A stretch of DNA of 64,000 bases from NCBI RefSeq assembly GCF_001758785.1, contig NZ_LROM01000062.1, positions 1 through 64,000 on the forward strand, given 5' to 3'. A program made the position numbers and the translations under genes. Of the stretch, positions 25,131 to 33,562 are shown piece after piece. Position 1 is the stretch's first letter; each line of letters starts with the position of its first letter. The notes beneath the pieces were generated by a model that had not been told where the DNA came from, searched no databases, and saw nothing but the letters and a program-made list of their open reading frames with translations. The stretch is from Duganella phyllosphaerae (GTDB lineage: Bacteria; Pseudomonadota; Gammaproteobacteria; Burkholderiales; Burkholderiaceae_D).

Positions 25131-26093
25131 ATGAACGACCACGTTGATGCCTTCCGCGCCAGCCTCGCGCAAGAGGCCGAGCATGTATTCGACTACACGC
25201 TGCAACTGATGGAACAGGACATCGCCGATGGCTGGCGCAGCTATTACGCGCGCGAAATCTGGTTGCAGGAAAACCTGCCGCCGCCGTTGATCAACGCGGC
25301 AGGCCGCCAGGTGATGGTGCAACGGCTGCGCGCGACCATCCTGGGCTCAGCCACAGCGTCGCCCGACGGCGAGCACGAGCACACGGATCCCGGCTACCGC
25401 AACTATCTCGATATCGGTGTGCTCGATATCGAAGCGGACGGCGCGCCCCATATCGTCCTCGACCACACCGCCAATACCGTGGCCACGGATGTCATGGAAC
25501 ACCAGCAGCGGCACTTCCGTTACCAAGTATGGGCCAACGAACGCAACTGGCATGTCGAGACATGGGGGCCCGCCACGCACACGCCGATGCCGGTGAGCGT
25601 GCGGCGCCCGCGCGAAGCGCCGGTGCGCCTGGCTGGAGTGGCGCTGGAAAATGACGGCGTGTACTGGCGGGCGCTGCACCACGTGGAGTGGAGCATGTAC
25701 CGCGAAGTGTTCGATTACCTTGCCATGTGCCGTCCGCAATGCTGCATGGACCTGATGAGCGCCATCGCGCCCGAGTTCAGGTATTCGGCAGTGCTGGGCA
25801 GCACCAGGCGCCTGGTGTTCGTGCAGCAGGGCGAGGATGCGCTGGCCTGGGCGCTGCTGTGCGACCGGGAACCGCCGCACGACCATTTCGGGGCGCCGCA
25901 ACTGGTGCTGGTCAACCGGCGTCAGCCCGGGGAGCTGCAAGACGCCGATATTCTGTTTCGCAATGTCATCGGCAAGCAGTTCCGTCACAGCACTTACTGC
26001 ACACGCGACCTGGAGGTGGCGATACTGTTCCATGTCGGTCGCAGCCGCCGCCTCATGGCGTTCTACGCGCCGTTCCTGGAGCGGTGTGCATGA
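25131..26093 (+). CDS. unrecognised cytosolic protein, first of a paralogous pair
   Basis: 320 residues, no signal peptide or membrane helix. I do not recognise the family. Landmarks shared with the next gene are EQDIADGWRSYYAREIW (near residue 30), a PPPLINAAGR/PAPLINPLGR segment, YRNYLDIGVLDI (YRNYLHVGQLSI), RLVFVQQGEDALAWAL and ADILFRNVIGKQF, ending in a basic segment FHVGRSRRLMAFY. The 21777-22171 remnant is a third member. ATG 25131 follows GAGAAAGA; in-frame upstream codons are not conserved. The stop overlaps the second gene's ATG as ATGA. Role unknown; a duplicated pair plus decayed copies suggests a locus under gain and loss, as in conflict systems. Confidence 0.78.
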   Translation: MNDHVDAFRASLAQEAEHVFDYTLQLMEQDIADGWRSYYAREIWLQENLPPPLINAAGRQVMVQRLRATILGSATASPDGEHEHTDPGYRNYLDIGVLDIEADGAPHIVLDHTANTVATDVMEHQQRHFRYQVWANERNWHVETWGPATHTPMPVSVRRPREAPVRLAGVALENDGVYWRALHHVEWSMYREVFDYLAMCRPQCCMDLMSAIAPEFRYSAVLGSTRRLVFVQQGEDALAWALLCDREPPHDHFGAPQLVLVNRRQPGELQDADILFRNVIGKQFRHSTYCTRDLEVAILFHVGRSRRLMAFYAPFLERCA

Positions 26094-27109
26094 AACCGCC
26101 GCTCAAGCTGAAAAATTCCGACCTGCAAGGGGTGGTGGTGCGCTTGCAGCAAATCCTGGCCGACCATGCCGATACGCTGATCGGCCACTGGATCGCACTG
26201 ATCGAGCAGGATATTGCCGACGGCTGGCGTGCGTTCTATGCGCGCGAAATATGGATGCGCAATCACCTGCCGGCGCCATTGATCAACCCGCTGGGCCGGG
26301 CACTGATGGTGGAACAGCTCAAGCAGGTGATCGCCGCCAATGGCATGCCCCTTCAGTGCGATGAAGCAGGTATGCTCGTTGATCTCGTACGTCGCACGGG
26401 CTTGCACGAGTACCGCAACTACCTGCACGTGGGCCAACTGTCGATCGACACCGATGCCGCGCCGCTGGACCTGGTGGCCGATGCCGTCGCCATGGGCCTG
26501 CTGGACAACGGCCACCGTCATGCGGACGCCGAAATCAGCCGCGATCAGGATCACTGGTACCTGGAAGCTGCTGCCCGCTGCACCTTGACCATACCGCTGA
26601 TCATTTCCACTAACCAGAAAACGCCGGCTGTACGCGACCACAACAAGCCGCTGGCGCTCGACCGGCGCTATTGGTCCGACGTCTGCCAGCCTGACTACGC
26701 CATTGTCTCCGATGTCGACAATGCCGGCGTTTTCACACCCAAGGTCAGCCTGGCGCTGATGGCCGCCCTGGCGCCGGACTTTCCGTTCTCGGAGGCACTG
26801 AGCACGAAAAAGCGGCTGGTGTTCGTCCAGCCAGGCGACCGTGCGCTGGCCTGGGCCATCATGATCGACAAAACCGATGGTGGCCGCGCGTTCCGCTATC
26901 CGCCGCCGCTGCTCCTGATTAATTTCACGCCGGGCCGCAAGCTCAAGGATGAAGACATCCTGTTTCACAACGTGCTCACCAGGCATTATCTGTCGCGCGT
27001 GATCGACGGGCCGGCTGCGATGGAGCTCGAGTTGCGTTTTCACTTGCCGCGCTATCGACGGCTGATTGAGATATATCGGCCGTATGTTGATGAAGCGCTT
27101 GCGCGCTGA
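26090..27109 (+). CDS. unrecognised cytosolic protein, second of the paralogous pair
   Basis: 339 residues; start ATG 26090 overlaps the upstream TGA. It aligns with its neighbour along the whole length (EQDIADGWRAFYAREIW near residue 40; EYRNYLHVGQLSIDTDAAP; RLVFVQPGDRALAWAIM; DEDILFHNVLTRHYLS; FHLPRYRRLIEIYRPYV). It carries a short insertion relative to the partner around residues 205-225 (WSDVCQPDYAIVSDVDNAG). No catalytic motif stands out; the mix of conserved Asp/Glu, Trp and Arg leaves enzyme or binding protein open. Convergent with a phospholipase D-like gene 22 bases away. Confidence 0.78.
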   Translation: MKPPLKLKNSDLQGVVVRLQQILADHADTLIGHWIALIEQDIADGWRAFYAREIWMRNHLPAPLINPLGRALMVEQLKQVIAANGMPLQCDEAGMLVDLVRRTGLHEYRNYLHVGQLSIDTDAAPLDLVADAVAMGLLDNGHRHADAEISRDQDHWYLEAAARCTLTIPLIISTNQKTPAVRDHNKPLALDRRYWSDVCQPDYAIVSDVDNAGVFTPKVSLALMAALAPDFPFSEALSTKKRLVFVQPGDRALAWAIMIDKTDGGRAFRYPPPLLLINFTPGRKLKDEDILFHNVLTRHYLSRVIDGPAAMELELRFHLPRYRRLIEIYRPYVDEALAR

Positions 27110-27131
27110 ACGTCGTGACGCTGGGAATTAC

Positions 27132-28805
27132 CTACACTGCACTGCGCGAAAAATAGTTGCGCTGGCGGCTGCGAAAGCCGGTGCCGTAATACGCTTGCGC
27201 CCAGCTGCAATCTTCCACCAGCGGGTTGCTGGCAAACAAGGTGCCGGACGCCATCGCCGAGCGCACCGCGTCGCGGAACGCGTAGTGGGTGTACGACCGC
27301 ATGAATTCGCCCAGGTAGATGTCGGCCACCTCGTGGTCGTTGGCGATCACCAACATGTTCTCGTCGTTCTGCTTGCTCGATGCCAGGCTGAAATTGGCCG
27401 AGCCGCTGATCACCAGCGGCCGCTTGCCCAGCGGGTCGATCAGCATGAACTTGGTGTGGATGAATTGCACGTGTTGGGCCATGGCGTTGCTGCGTTCAAG
27501 CAGAAACTGATCGAGCGCATTGGTGCGCAGGTAGGCGCCCATTGCCACGCGGCCGCTCTCGGTGGCGCGAATGTCCCTGACGATGCGGCCGATCTTTTCC
27601 ACCTGCTTCTTGTTGCCTTTCAGGCCGTCCATCAGCACGTAGCGCACGCCGCGATGCTCGGGTACCAGCGCTTGCCCCAGCCGGTCGTCGATCGAGAATG
27701 CCAGCGTGAGCAGCACCGCATCGGCTTCGTGAATTTCGGCGATGTAGCGGTCGAGCGCGTCGCGTTCCTTGCGCGGACTGAAGACCGGCGTGCAACCGTC
27801 GGGCCATTGCGCCGGCAACGGGAAAGCGGTGGTGATCGCTGCGCGCAGCGCCACGCTGGCCGGGTCTGCTGCCAGCAATTGCCAGTAGGCGAGGAATTGC
27901 TGCGCCACCGTGGCGTCCCATACTTCGTGGCCGGTGTTGAGCTGGCCAAAAAAACCGTTTTGCGACCAGTTGAGCGAGCCGCCCCACACGGCGTGCGGCG
28001 TGCCCTGGGTGGAGAGCACGATGAACTTGTTGTGGGCGATGTAGCCGGGATTGTTCTCGCGCGCGATGCCGATGTCGGCCAGGTGCGCCATGTCGAGCTC
28101 GCCGATGTTTTCTTCGCGCGGATAGGACGGGCTGTCGTCGTCGCCGTTTTCCTTGGCGTCGTAGATGATGCGCACCGCCACGCCGCGTTCGCGCGCCGCG
28201 CGCAAGGCCTCGAGCACCGGCGCGTGGCGCGCTTCGTAGATGGCGGCATGCAGCGCGTCGCCGGCCTGGGCCTGGGCGATAAAGGCGAGCAGGGATTCGA
28301 ACAGGCCACGGCTGAGCCATTCGAAGGCCTGGTTGTTGGGCACGTCCTCCGGTGCGCGGTTGGCAAAGCGGCGCGCATACTCCTGGGCGGCAATCGCGCC
28401 GCGATTGAAGTGGACGGCGTGGCCCGACGCCGTGCGCGTAATCGTGCGCACTGGCACGTCCACCTCGGCCAGCACCGAGAGCGCAGCGGGCGTGCCGCCG
28501 AGCGCGACGATGCGATACGTGTAATCGACGCCGGGGCGCACCGTGTAGTCGGCCCACTGGAAGGTCTGCAGCGGGTGGTTGCGGGTGGAAACGCGCGTGT
28601 CTTTACCGGTGCCAGGGTCGGTGGTGGCGTAGCGCTTTTGCGCTTCGAGCCAGTCGGCGCGGCCGGTCTCGTGGTCGGTGCGGTGGATGGCGAAGCCTTG
28701 CAACTGGCCCGCGCGCGCTTCGGGCCAGTCGAAGCCGAAGAGAATCACGTGGCTACCGGCAATCGCCTGGACATGCAGGCCCCCATCGGTGCGTTGCGCG
28801 CGCAT
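27132..28805 (-). CDS. phospholipase D-like phosphodiesterase with N-terminal FN3-like domain
   Basis: 557 residues, no signal peptide. Residues about 1-115 look like a fibronectin-type beta domain (VDYTYRIVALGG). Two PLD halves follow. The first has HNKFIVLS then GGSLNWSQNG: the His, Lys and the later Asn/Ser are there but the Asp of HxKx4D is Ser. The second has the complete HTKFMLID then SGSANFSLASSKQNDE. Two HKD sites normally form one active centre, and loss of one Asp is tolerated in the family. Substrate (phospholipid or nucleic acid) is not evident. AGGAGACAG precedes ATG 28805. Cytosolic PLDs beside effector-like genes may themselves be effectors, which is speculation here. Confidence 0.85.
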   Translation of the reverse strand: MRAQRTDGGLHVQAIAGSHVILFGFDWPEARAGQLQGFAIHRTDHETGRADWLEAQKRYATTDPGTGKDTRVSTRNHPLQTFQWADYTVRPGVDYTYRIVALGGTPAALSVLAEVDVPVRTITRTASGHAVHFNRGAIAAQEYARRFANRAPEDVPNNQAFEWLSRGLFESLLAFIAQAQAGDALHAAIYEARHAPVLEALRAARERGVAVRIIYDAKENGDDDSPSYPREENIGELDMAHLADIGIARENNPGYIAHNKFIVLSTQGTPHAVWGGSLNWSQNGFFGQLNTGHEVWDATVAQQFLAYWQLLAADPASVALRAAITTAFPLPAQWPDGCTPVFSPRKERDALDRYIAEIHEADAVLLTLAFSIDDRLGQALVPEHRGVRYVLMDGLKGNKKQVEKIGRIVRDIRATESGRVAMGAYLRTNALDQFLLERSNAMAQHVQFIHTKFMLIDPLGKRPLVISGSANFSLASSKQNDENMLVIANDHEVADIYLGEFMRSYTHYAFRDAVRSAMASGTLFASNPLVEDCSWAQAYYGTGFRSRQRNYFSRSAV

Positions 28806-28864
28806 GGCTGTCTCCTGACGGATCAGAAAGTGTCAGGTTAGGCCTGCTTGTTCGATGCGGGTTT

Positions 28865-28893
28865 GGGGTAGCGCACGCTTGGTGCGCCACCCC
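28865..28893 (-). terminator. hairpin after the MFS gene, no U tract
   Basis: Stem GGGGT-A-GCGCAC / GTGCGC-C-ACCCC with one mismatch and a 5-nt loop, just past the MFS stop at 28903. Without a T run it may be a factor-dependent end or only mRNA-stabilising. Confidence 0.35.
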
Positions 28894-28902
28894 CCTAGGT
28901 TG

Positions 28903-30282
28903 TTACGCTTCCGGCTCCGCCACCGGCTCCACCACGCTGGCCACCAGCACCACGCACAGCAGCGCCGTGCCCACCATGTACATGAACACGCTGCTCCAGC
29001 CGAAATGGTCGAGCAAGATGCCCACCATCAACGGCGCCACTGCGCCGCCGATCTGGCCGAGGAAGTTGACGATGCCGAACGCGGTCGGGTACGTCGATTT
29101 GCTCACCAGTCCCATCGCATACGCCGAGTAGCCGGCAAAGCCGATGCCCACCATCAGGCCCGAGATCAGCAGCGTGGCGCCGAGAAACACGGCGCTGTCG
29201 GGGGCGTTGATCAGCAGGCACAGCATGAGCGTGGTGCCGATGGCGCCGAGCAGCATCATCGGCTTGCGGCGGCCGTCGAGCAGGCGGTCGGAGATCAGGC
29301 CGCCGATCATGTTGCCGGTGACCGCGCCGATGAACGGCGCCGAGGCCAGGAAGCCCATTTTGACCGATTCGAAACCGCGCACCGTCACCAGGTACGTCGG
29401 GATCCACGACATGAAGATGTTGGTGATGCCGATCATGCAGCCGTAGCCGAGCGCCACGCCGATGATGTTCCACGACGTGAAGACCTGGCCGATTGTGTGC
29501 AGGCGCTCCACGCGGCGGGTGCGGTTGATGGCGTCGAGCAGCGGCATGCTGCGCAGGTGGCGTGGTGCCGGCTTTTTGCCAGCATCGGCAGGCGCGCCTT
29601 CGCCACGGATATAGCGCTGCTCGGCTGGCGAGCAGAAGCGGCTCTCGCTCGGCGAGTTGGTCACCAGCAGCAGCCATAGAATCGCGAACAGGAAACCGGG
29701 CACGGCAAACACGTAGAAAATCTCGCGCCAGCCCCAGATCGCAATCACGATCAGGCACACCGACGGCACCATTAACGGCCCCAGCTTGGAGGCGGCAATC
29801 CACAAACCGGTCGCCAGGCCTTTTTCCTGCGGCGGAAACCAGCGGTTGATGACGTTGGTGCAGCCGATGCCGAGCGGTCCTTCGGACAGGCCCAGGCCGA
29901 TGCGGTACAGCTGGAGCAGCAGCACCGACGTGGTGGTGGCCATCAGCGCGGTAAACAGCGACGTAAACACCATGCACACGGCCAGGAAAATGCCGCTGGC
30001 TTTTTCACCGAGGCGGCGGTACAGCATGCCCACCGGAATTTGCACGATGGCGTAGGCAAACGAAAACAGGCTGACGATCAGGCCCGCTTCGGTATTGGTG
30101 ATGTGGAATTCCTTCTTCATGTAGGGCAGGGCGATGCCGAAGTTGGCGCGGTCGGCGCAGGCGATGGCCCAGATGCAGAAAATCAGGCCCATCACCACCC
30201 AGCGGTAATTGGTTTTCTTTTCTTCTTGCGGTGCTGCAGCTACAGGTGTTGCCGGCATGCTCGCGGTGGATTGCTGTCGCAT
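28903..30282 (-). CDS. MFS carrier of the anion:cation symporter (ACS) family
   Basis: 459 residues with 12 predicted helices. ACS hallmarks are WAIACADRANFGIALPYMKKEF, GMLYRRLGEKASG in the first cytoplasmic loop and RIGLGLSEGPLGIGCTNVINRWFP. Relatives import sugar acids or other carboxylates (galactarate, glucarate, hydroxybenzoates) with H+ or Na+. The divergent 2-hydroxyacid dehydrogenase, LysR regulator and porin fit a carboxylate uptake and catabolism module. ATG 30282 follows GGAGAC. The cytoplasmic central loop (about 225-260) is longer and basic. Confidence 0.92.
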   Translation of the reverse strand: MRQQSTASMPATPVAAAPQEEKKTNYRWVVMGLIFCIWAIACADRANFGIALPYMKKEFHITNTEAGLIVSLFSFAYAIVQIPVGMLYRRLGEKASGIFLAVCMVFTSLFTALMATTTSVLLLQLYRIGLGLSEGPLGIGCTNVINRWFPPQEKGLATGLWIAASKLGPLMVPSVCLIVIAIWGWREIFYVFAVPGFLFAILWLLLVTNSPSESRFCSPAEQRYIRGEGAPADAGKKPAPRHLRSMPLLDAINRTRRVERLHTIGQVFTSWNIIGVALGYGCMIGITNIFMSWIPTYLVTVRGFESVKMGFLASAPFIGAVTGNMIGGLISDRLLDGRRKPMMLLGAIGTTLMLCLLINAPDSAVFLGATLLISGLMVGIGFAGYSAYAMGLVSKSTYPTAFGIVNFLGQIGGAVAPLMVGILLDHFGWSSVFMYMVGTALLCVVLVASVVEPVAEPEA

Positions 30283-30397
30283 AGATGTCTCCAGTGGTGT
30301 TTTTTTATTTGGTCACAAATCCTCCCACCCGTACCGAACCGCGTCCAATCTTTTATGGACATGAGGTGATCCGCAAATTGAATCATTCCCGGCCGTG

Positions 30398-30409
30398 TAT
30401 CAGTTGATA
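30398..30409. promoter_or_regulatory. palindrome in the MFS/dehydrogenase divergent promoter region
   Basis: TATCA-GT-TGATA is a perfect 5-2-5 inverted repeat about 90 bases before the dehydrogenase start and 115 before the MFS start. It could be an operator for the nearby LysR regulator or another factor; the spacing is not the usual LysR T-N11-A. Confidence 0.3.
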
Positions 30410-30495
30410 GCGTTTTGGGATTGGACGCGCAAAAAAAAACATCCCATGATGCGCTCACAACTCGATGCTTGCCATCGCCTAACAGGGAGACCCGA

Positions 30496-31449
30496 TTGAA
30501 ACCACACGTCCTGCAACTGAACCCGATCCTCGTACCAGCGATTAACGACAAGCTGAACGAACTCTACACCGTACACCGCCTGTTCGAGCAACAGGACAAG
30601 ACGGCTTACCTGGCAGCGCACGGCGCCAATATCCGGGGCGTGATCACCGGCGGCCACACCGGCATTACCAATGCCATGATCGAGAGCCTGCCGGCGCTGC
30701 AAGTGATTGCCGTCAACGGCGTGGGCACCGACGCGGTGGACCTGGAATTTGCCCGCTCACGCAACCTGCCGGTCACCGCCACCTTTGGCGCACTGACCGA
30801 AGACGTCGCCGACCTGGCCATCGGCCTGATCCTGGCCTCGTGCCGCGAGATTTGCTCGGGCAATGCGTTTGTGAAGACCGGCAACTGGCAGAAGAACCCG
30901 CATCCGGGCGCGATTCCGCTGTCGCGCCGCTTCAGCGGCAAGCGCGTCGGCATCGTTGGCATGGGCAAGGTTGGCCGCGCGATTGCCCAGCGCGCCGCCG
31001 CCTTCGACTGCCCGATCTCCTATACCGACCTGCGCCACATCGCCGAGTTGCCATACAACTTCGTGCCCGACCTGCTGCAACTGGCGCGCGACAGCGACAT
31101 CCTGGTGCTGGCCGCTGCTGCCGACAAGGCGCAGGGCATCATCAACGCCGCCGTGCTCGATGCGCTGGGCAAGGACGGCTACCTGATCAACATCGCCCGC
31201 GGCAAGCTGGTGGTGGAAAGCGACCTGGTCGATGCGCTCACGCGCGGCGCCATCGCCGGCGCCGGCCTGGACGTGTTTGTCGATGAACCGAACGTGCCCG
31301 AAGCGCTGTTCCCGATGGACCGCGTGGTGTTGCAGGCGCACCGCGCCAGCGCCACCGTCGAGTCGCGCACGGCCATGGGCGAGATGGTGCTGGCCAGCCT
31401 GGCAGCGGGCCTGGCAGGGCAGCGTCCCGAGGGCAGCCTGACCACCTGA
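30496..31449 (+). CDS. D-isomer-specific 2-hydroxyacid dehydrogenase (GhrB-like)
   Basis: 317 residues. NAD(P)-binding Rossmann site GKRVGIVGMGKVGRAIAQRA (about 145-165). The catalytic Arg in INIARGKLVVE, Glu in AGLDVFVDEP and His in LQAHRASAT are all present. Relatives reduce glyoxylate, hydroxypyruvate or 2-ketogluconate. The start is a TTG at 30496: AGGGAGA lies 6 bases upstream and no ATG fits; upstream in-frame codons do not look like protein. Divergent from the MFS carrier and followed by LysR and porin, it probably reduces an imported keto acid. Confidence 0.88.
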   Translation: MKPHVLQLNPILVPAINDKLNELYTVHRLFEQQDKTAYLAAHGANIRGVITGGHTGITNAMIESLPALQVIAVNGVGTDAVDLEFARSRNLPVTATFGALTEDVADLAIGLILASCREICSGNAFVKTGNWQKNPHPGAIPLSRRFSGKRVGIVGMGKVGRAIAQRAAAFDCPISYTDLRHIAELPYNFVPDLLQLARDSDILVLAAAADKAQGIINAAVLDALGKDGYLINIARGKLVVESDLVDALTRGAIAGAGLDVFVDEPNVPEALFPMDRVVLQAHRASATVESRTAMGEMVLASLAAGLAGQRPEGSLTT

Positions 31450-31533
31450 GACGAAAGGCAGAGGTAGAGCGAACCCGTCCTGGAGCAGTTTCTCGCTATC
31501 ATGGCTGACTTTTGACGCCATACAGGACACACC

Positions 31534-32451
31534 ATGCTAGACCTGGGACAGGTGCGCTGCTTCGTTGCCGCAGCGACCGAACTGAATTTCCGGCGCGCCG
31601 CCGCGCTGCTGAACATGACGCAGCCGCCGCTGTCGCGGCAGATTCAATTGCTCGAGCACAGCCTGGGCGTGGAGCTGTTCGACCGGGTGGGGCGCACCGT
31701 CAAGCTCACCACGGAAGGCCGGGTATTCCTGGCCGACGCCACCCGCCTGCTGAACCTGGCGGAGCAGGCGGAAACCACGGTGCGCCGCGCCAGCCAGGGC
31801 AAGACCGGCAGGGTGCGCATCGGCTTTACCGGCGCGGCCGGCTACGAGCTGATCCCGGGCCTGCTGGCAGCTGCCAAGGTAGCGCTGCCCGAGATCGACG
31901 TGGTGTTGTTCGAGCTGATCTCGGTGGCGCAGATCGAGGCGTTTTATGCCAACACCATCGACCTCGGTTTCATGCGCCCGGTGTCCTCGCGCCAGCAGCT
32001 GACATTGCAGCTGGTGGAAGAGGAGCCGCTGGTGGTGGCGTTGCCCAAGGGGCACCCGCTGTGCGCGTACGAGCGCATCGCACTCAGGCAGTTGAACGAC
32101 CAGCCCTTCATCATGCATTCGCCGGTGCAGGGCAAGTATTTTTATGACCGGTTGATGGGCATTTTCTCCAGCAACGATGTGCACGTGCAGATCACGCAGT
32201 ACATCGACCAGAGCCCGACCATTCTGTCGATGGTGCGGGCTGGGCTGGGCGTGTCGATCTTGCCGGCGTCGGCCCAGCGCTTCCACTACGACAACGTCGA
32301 GTTCCGGCATCTCGACGACGTGGTGGCGCAAGCCGAGATGAGCATGGCCTGGCGCGCCGACCAGGAAAACCCCGCCGTCACCGCGTTCCGCCTGCTGGCG
32401 ATCGAACACTTTGCCGCGCAGCGGCGCGAGGGGGGCGCACACAACAACTAG
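31534..32451 (+). CDS. LysR-type regulator of the carboxylate module
   Basis: 305 residues. N-terminal winged HTH (VAAATELNFRRAAALLNMTQ and PPLSRQIQLLEHSLGVELFD), then a CatR/BenM-like periplasmic-fold effector domain (RVRIGFTGAAGYELIPGLL, IDLGFMRP). BenM/CatR relatives sense aromatic or dicarboxylate pathway intermediates. It lies between the dehydrogenase (84 bases) and the porin (9 bases), so all are likely co-regulated, and it may act on the divergent MFS promoter. The effector cannot be named. Confidence 0.93.
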   Translation: MLDLGQVRCFVAAATELNFRRAAALLNMTQPPLSRQIQLLEHSLGVELFDRVGRTVKLTTEGRVFLADATRLLNLAEQAETTVRRASQGKTGRVRIGFTGAAGYELIPGLLAAAKVALPEIDVVLFELISVAQIEAFYANTIDLGFMRPVSSRQQLTLQLVEEEPLVVALPKGHPLCAYERIALRQLNDQPFIMHSPVQGKYFYDRLMGIFSSNDVHVQITQYIDQSPTILSMVRAGLGVSILPASAQRFHYDNVEFRHLDDVVAQAEMSMAWRADQENPAVTAFRLLAIEHFAAQRREGGAHNN

Positions 32452-32460
32452 AGGAGACAC

Positions 32461-33555
32461 ATGAATTACAAGCATCTTTCGGCTGCCCTGGCGGTTGCCT
32501 CAGCCTTTATTGCAGCCGCACCGGTTCACGCCCAGTCGAACGTCACCATTTACGGCATCGCCGACATCGGCATCGTTGGCGAACGCGGCGGCGCCGACGG
32601 CAACGTCACCAAGCTCACCAGCGGCCCGGCAGCAGCCTCGCGCATCGGCTTCAAGGGTACCGAAGACCTCGGCGGCGGCCTGTCCGCCTTCTTCATCCTG
32701 GAAGCGGGCTACAACCTCGATACCGGCACGCAGGCCTCGAGCACCATGCTGTTCAACCGCCAGGCGCTGGTCGGCCTGAAGAACAGCGCCGGCACGCTGA
32801 TGCTGGGCCGCCAGACCACGCCGTACCACAACACGCTGGTGGCGGTGGCCGATCCGTTTGCAACCGGCTACGCCGGCTCCATCAAGAACACCTTCCCCGA
32901 CTGGGGCACCAATGTCCGTACCAACAACACGGTGATGGTTGCCTCGCCGACCGTGCAGGGCTGGAACGGCGACGTTGCCTACAGCTTCGGCGAGCAGGCG
33001 GGCAGCGAGTCTGCCGGCCGCCAGGTGGGCACCTCGTTCGGCTACAGCAGCGGCCCGCTGGCCGTGCGCTTTGCCTACAACCACAAGAACAACGACCTGG
33101 TGGGCACGCCGACCACGCCGGCCGTGCTGCGTGGCTCGGCCAGCAACAAGCTGCTGGCGGCCAACTACAACTTCGGTTTCATCAAGCTGTTTGCCGCAGT
33201 CGGCATCGACAAGGGTTTTAACGCCGCACCGCTGGGCAATACCGGCAATCCTTATGGCGGCGTGCCACCGACCGCCTCGACCGATGGCCGCGAAGCGCTG
33301 CTCGGCTTTACCATGCCGCTCGCCACCGGCACCGTGATGGCGTCGGTGATGCACAAGGACGACCGCACCGCGTTCAACCAGGATGCCAACACCTGGGGCG
33401 TTGGCTATGTGTACCCGGTGTCCAGGCGCACCAGCCTGTACACCGCGTACGGCAGCATCTCGAACCGCAACGGCGCCGGCTACACGGTCGCCAACAACAG
33501 CGAATCGGGCAGCGGCGACCGTGCTTACAACCTGGGCTTGCGCCACAATTTTTAA
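32461..33555 (+). CDS. Gram-negative trimeric porin (OmpC/OpcP-like)
   Basis: 364 residues with a signal peptide ending VHAQS (about 25), the mature start SNVTIYGIADIGIV typical of Burkholderiales 16-strand porins, the SRIGFKGTEDLGGGLSAFF block and a C-terminal Phe (NLGLRHNF) used by the BAM complex. GAGGAGAC precedes the ATG. As it directly follows the LysR gene, it may be the outer-membrane entry for the substrate of the adjacent MFS carrier rather than a general porin. Confidence 0.94.
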   Translation: MNYKHLSAALAVASAFIAAAPVHAQSNVTIYGIADIGIVGERGGADGNVTKLTSGPAAASRIGFKGTEDLGGGLSAFFILEAGYNLDTGTQASSTMLFNRQALVGLKNSAGTLMLGRQTTPYHNTLVAVADPFATGYAGSIKNTFPDWGTNVRTNNTVMVASPTVQGWNGDVAYSFGEQAGSESAGRQVGTSFGYSSGPLAVRFAYNHKNNDLVGTPTTPAVLRGSASNKLLAANYNFGFIKLFAAVGIDKGFNAAPLGNTGNPYGGVPPTASTDGREALLGFTMPLATGTVMASVMHKDDRTAFNQDANTWGVGYVYPVSRRTSLYTAYGSISNRNGAGYTVANNSESGSGDRAYNLGLRHNF

Positions 33556-33562
33556 CGCGTAA

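Noticed and set aside
27066..28841. 591-codon open frame on the plus strand
   Set aside because: Antisense to the phospholipase D-like gene, which has clear HKD motifs.
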